Source: Betaproteobacteria bacterium
GTDB lineage: Bacteria > Pseudomonadota > Gammaproteobacteria > Burkholderiales > Burkholderiaceae_C
Length of the DNA: 6,912 nt
NCBI GenBank assembly: GCA_025354965.1
Contig: JANXLW010000092.1
Location: 1-6,912, forward strand
Reading direction: 5' to 3'
The notes under the pieces are model-generated. The model saw nothing but the letters and a program-made list of their open reading frames with translations. It was not told the DNA's origin and searched no databases. The translations under genes and the position numbers were made by a program. Below, piece by piece: positions 4,534-6,912 of the stretch (its first letter is position 1; the number at the start of each line of letters is the position of its first letter).

Positions 4534-6912
4534 ATGAAACTCAATCGCACCCCCATCGCCTCCGCCGTGGCGCTTGCCCTCATGAGCTCTGCCTTTGCGC
4601 AGGAGGCCGCCAACCTGAACACCGTGGTGGTGACGGGTATCCGCGCCAGTATTGAAAACTCGATTGCCGTGAAACGCAATTCCGATTCCATCGTCGAAGC
4701 CATCACCGCCGAGGACATCGGCAAACTGCCGGACGTGAGCATTGCCGATTCGATCGCACGGCTGCCAGGTCTGTCGGCGCAGCGCGTCGCCGGTCGGGCC
4801 CAGGTGATATCGATCCGCGGCATGTCGGACGACTTTGCCGTGACCCTGATGAACGGGCGAGAGCTCGTCAGCACCGGGCTGAACCGTGGCGTCGAATACG
4901 ACCAGTATCCGTCAGAACTTATCAATGGAGTGACTGTTTACAAGACGCCCGACGCCACGCTCAGTGCACAAGGCGTGTCAGGCACGGTCAACTTGCAAAC
5001 CCTGCGGCCTCTGGACCTGAAGGAGCGCAGCATTTCGGTCAATCTGCGCGGCGAGAAGAATGGCAATGGCCCACTTAACGCAGACTCGTCCGACAAGGGG
5101 CAACGCTTCAGCATTTCCTACGTGGACCAGTTCGCCAACAAGACCATCGGCGTGGCCGTCGGCTTTGCCCATCTGGACTCGCCCATGCAGGAGAAGCATT
5201 ACGGCTCCTGGGGCTGGGACAATTCCAGCTGGAACGACCCCACCTGCAACGGCCTGGGCCCGAACACCTGCGATGTCACCATGATCCAGGGTGCTGAATT
5301 TCAGGCCACATCGAGCAAGCAGGTGCGCGACGGATTCATGGCCACGCTCGAATTCAAGCCGAGCAAGGACTTCCACTCGATGCTTGACCTCTACTACTCC
5401 AAGTTCGACCAGACCACCACGGCGCGCGGCCTGCTTTGGAGCAACGCGCCTTCGTGGGACGGCACCAACATCTCTGATCCGGTCATCGGGACCTTCCCCG
5501 GGACCAGCACGCGTTTGGTGACAGGTGGCACCTTCAACGGCGTGTACCCGGTAGAGCAGAGCAACCTGAACACACGCCAGGATACGCTGTCAGCGATCGG
5601 GTGGAACAACAAGTTCAACCTGGACAAGTGGAAGTTCGACGCTGACCTGAGCTACTCGCGTGCCGACCGCAAGGAACGCACGCTGGAGATGTACGCTGGC
5701 CTAGGCGCATTTGCCAGCGTGACCGACAACTTCAAGTTCAGCATCCCGGCGAGCAGTCAGGGCTTGCCGGTGTTCACTTCTGGCCTGGATTACGCCGACT
5801 CAAGCATCATCAAACTCAGCGACCCGGCGTCGTGGGGACAAAACGCTTTCGAACGGCAACCGACCGTGAAGGACCAAATGTCTTCGTTCAAGTTCTCGGG
5901 CAAGCATGACCTGTCGGGCATCTTCAGCGAGATCGAAGCCGGCCTGAACTATTCGCACCGGACCAAGGATCGCCAGGACTACGACCAGGCCTACTACCTG
6001 AAGGACGGCGCCGATTCCGCTGCTTTGTCCTCCGATCTGATCAGATCGCCCACCTCGATTGCCTTCAGCGGCATACCGGCCGTGCTCGCGTACGACATTC
6101 AGGGTGCACTGACCAAGTACATGGGCGCCCCGGTGCGGGATGCTGTCCAGGCTTCGGCATGGAGGCGCAACTACACAATCAGCGAGAAAATCACAACCGG
6201 CTTTGCAAAACTGGGCATCGACACCGCCTTGGGTAACGTCCCGATTCGCGGCAACCTGGGACTGCAGGCGGTGCACACCGATCAGCACGCCACTGGCACC
6301 GCGAACAACGAACTGAGCGCCAGTCTGGTCGGCGGCGCGACCTACACCGACGTGTTACCAAGCCTGAACCTGAACTTCGACCTGCATCAATACAGCAAGG
6401 ACACCTACCTGCGCTTTGGCGCAGCGCAGACCGTGGCGCGTCCGCGCCTGGAGGACTTGAAGGCCGGCATCAGCGGCGTCATCGGAACCGACCCCTTGAC
6501 CTGGAGTGGCAGCGGCGGCAACCCGGCACTGCAACCCTGGCGCGCCGATGCGCTTGACCTGTCGGCGGAGAAATATTTCGGCAAGCGAAGCTACGTCGCC
6601 GGCGCTGTTTTCTACAAGAACCTGAAGAACTACATCTACAACCAGCAATCCTTGTACGACTTCACGGGTTTCCCCAACCCGGGCAACAAGACTCCAATCT
6701 GCCTGGCCAATCAAACCAACTGCAATATCGGCGTGCTGAACATTCCGACCAACGGCGAAGGCGGCGTGGTCAAAGGAACCGAGTTGAGCGCATCGTTTGA
6801 AGGCGCACTGCTGAGCAGTTATCTGGACGGTTTTGGCGTCCTGGCCAGCGTGTCGAACACGCAAAGCACGATCAAACCGAACGGCCCCGATGGCGCTTCC
6901 GCCTCGCTGCCA
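4534..6912 (+). CDS. TonB-dependent outer-membrane receptor, carbohydrate (Caulobacter/Xanthomonas) type, 3' end outside window
   Basis: This is the first 793 codons of an outer-membrane beta-barrel importer energised by TonB; there is no stop before the window edge. ATG 4534 follows AAGGAAG. Residues 1-22 are a signal peptide (positive MKLNR, hydrophobic core, cleavage after AFA). The TonB box TVVVTG is at 30-35. The plug spans about 50-155, with DIGKLPDVSIADSIARLPGL, the SIRG turn, FAVTLMNGREL and the GVSGTVNLQT segment. These are hallmarks of the long-receptor subfamily first noted in Caulobacter and Xanthomonas, many of which take up oligosaccharides. The rest alternates strands and long loops. 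Two close cysteine pairs (238/246 and 723/730) could form loop disulfides. No N-terminal STN signalling domain is present. Relatives run about 850-1000 aa, so roughly the last strands are missing. Placement beside nagA and the deaminase suggests GlcNAc or chito-oligosaccharide as substrate, by inference. Confidence 0.93.
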   Translation, partial: MKLNRTPIASAVALALMSSAFAQEAANLNTVVVTGIRASIENSIAVKRNSDSIVEAITAEDIGKLPDVSIADSIARLPGLSAQRVAGRAQVISIRGMSDDFAVTLMNGRELVSTGLNRGVEYDQYPSELINGVTVYKTPDATLSAQGVSGTVNLQTLRPLDLKERSISVNLRGEKNGNGPLNADSSDKGQRFSISYVDQFANKTIGVAVGFAHLDSPMQEKHYGSWGWDNSSWNDPTCNGLGPNTCDVTMIQGAEFQATSSKQVRDGFMATLEFKPSKDFHSMLDLYYSKFDQTTTARGLLWSNAPSWDGTNISDPVIGTFPGTSTRLVTGGTFNGVYPVEQSNLNTRQDTLSAIGWNNKFNLDKWKFDADLSYSRADRKERTLEMYAGLGAFASVTDNFKFSIPASSQGLPVFTSGLDYADSSIIKLSDPASWGQNAFERQPTVKDQMSSFKFSGKHDLSGIFSEIEAGLNYSHRTKDRQDYDQAYYLKDGADSAALSSDLIRSPTSIAFSGIPAVLAYDIQGALTKYMGAPVRDAVQASAWRRNYTISEKITTGFAKLGIDTALGNVPIRGNLGLQAVHTDQHATGTANNELSASLVGGATYTDVLPSLNLNFDLHQYSKDTYLRFGAAQTVARPRLEDLKAGISGVIGTDPLTWSGSGGNPALQPWRADALDLSAEKYFGKRSYVAGAVFYKNLKNYIYNQQSLYDFTGFPNPGNKTPICLANQTNCNIGVLNIPTNGEGGVVKGTELSASFEGALLSSYLDGFGVLASVSNTQSTIKPNGPDGASASLP

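Noticed and set aside
4413..4925. 170-codon open frame on the minus strand across the receptor leader and plug
   Set aside because: The opposite strand encodes a clear signal peptide, TonB box and plug; the antisense product shows no domain and is a shadow.
1..6912. CRISPR arrays, tRNA or rRNA genes, insertion sequences, phage genes or a novel defence system
   Set aside because: No regularly spaced repeats, no cloverleaf or ribosomal RNA sequence, no transposase or terminal repeats and no defence-type domains were seen.

Overview
The window looks like a piece of a betaproteobacterial chromosome, most likely Burkholderiales (Comamonadaceae or a relative). That placement is an inference from the GC-rich codon use of the main operon, the gene families and the gene order; no marker gene fixes the taxon. 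The main subject is a catabolic locus for N-acetylglucosamine (GlcNAc), probably fed by chitin or peptidoglycan fragments. It belongs to the sugar-utilisation loci that carry their own TonB-dependent outer-membrane receptor.

Left part (1-1050, minus strand, less GC-rich). A Lrp/AsnC-family regulator (520-1050) lies upstream of the 5' end of a periplasmic amino-acid-type solute-binding protein gene (1-454), which runs off the left edge. The binding-protein gene is broken by two apparent -1 frameshifts, each at an A run on the coding strand. It is either a young pseudogene or a pair of homopolymer sequencing errors.

Intergenic region (1051-1434). It begins with a very AT-rich stretch (15 G/C in 1051-1140), which probably holds the regulator's promoter. 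It then turns abruptly into GC-balanced sequence that reads like the C-terminal end of an unidentified protein, ending at TAA 1302-1304. Next comes a 22-bp near-perfect palindrome (1332-1353) and a TATACT -10-like hexamer (1364-1369), the likely operator and promoter of the GlcNAc operon.

GlcNAc operon (1435-4305, plus strand). The order is a GntR/HutC repressor (nagR-like), nagA (GlcNAc-6-phosphate deacetylase) and a SIS-domain glucosamine-6-phosphate deaminase (nagB-II type). The first junction is a 4-bp ATGA overlap and the second is probably a 23-bp overlap, so translation is tightly coupled. Together the two enzymes turn GlcNAc-6-P into fructose-6-P, with the regulator sensing an amino-sugar phosphate.

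Right part (4306-6912). A 228-bp gap carries a copy of TTTAATTGGT also found in the operon promoter, several TGGTA-containing repeats, and a hairpin followed by T5 just before the next gene. From 4534 to the right edge runs a TonB-dependent receptor of the Caulobacter/Xanthomonas carbohydrate type with signal peptide, TonB box and plug; its C-terminus is outside the window. It is the probable outer-membrane importer of GlcNAc oligomers. No inner-membrane transporter or GlcNAc kinase is in the window.

The pathway is known. The less ordinary points are the broken binding protein, the unassigned coding-like remnant, and the regulatory sequences that appear to link the operon with the receptor gene.
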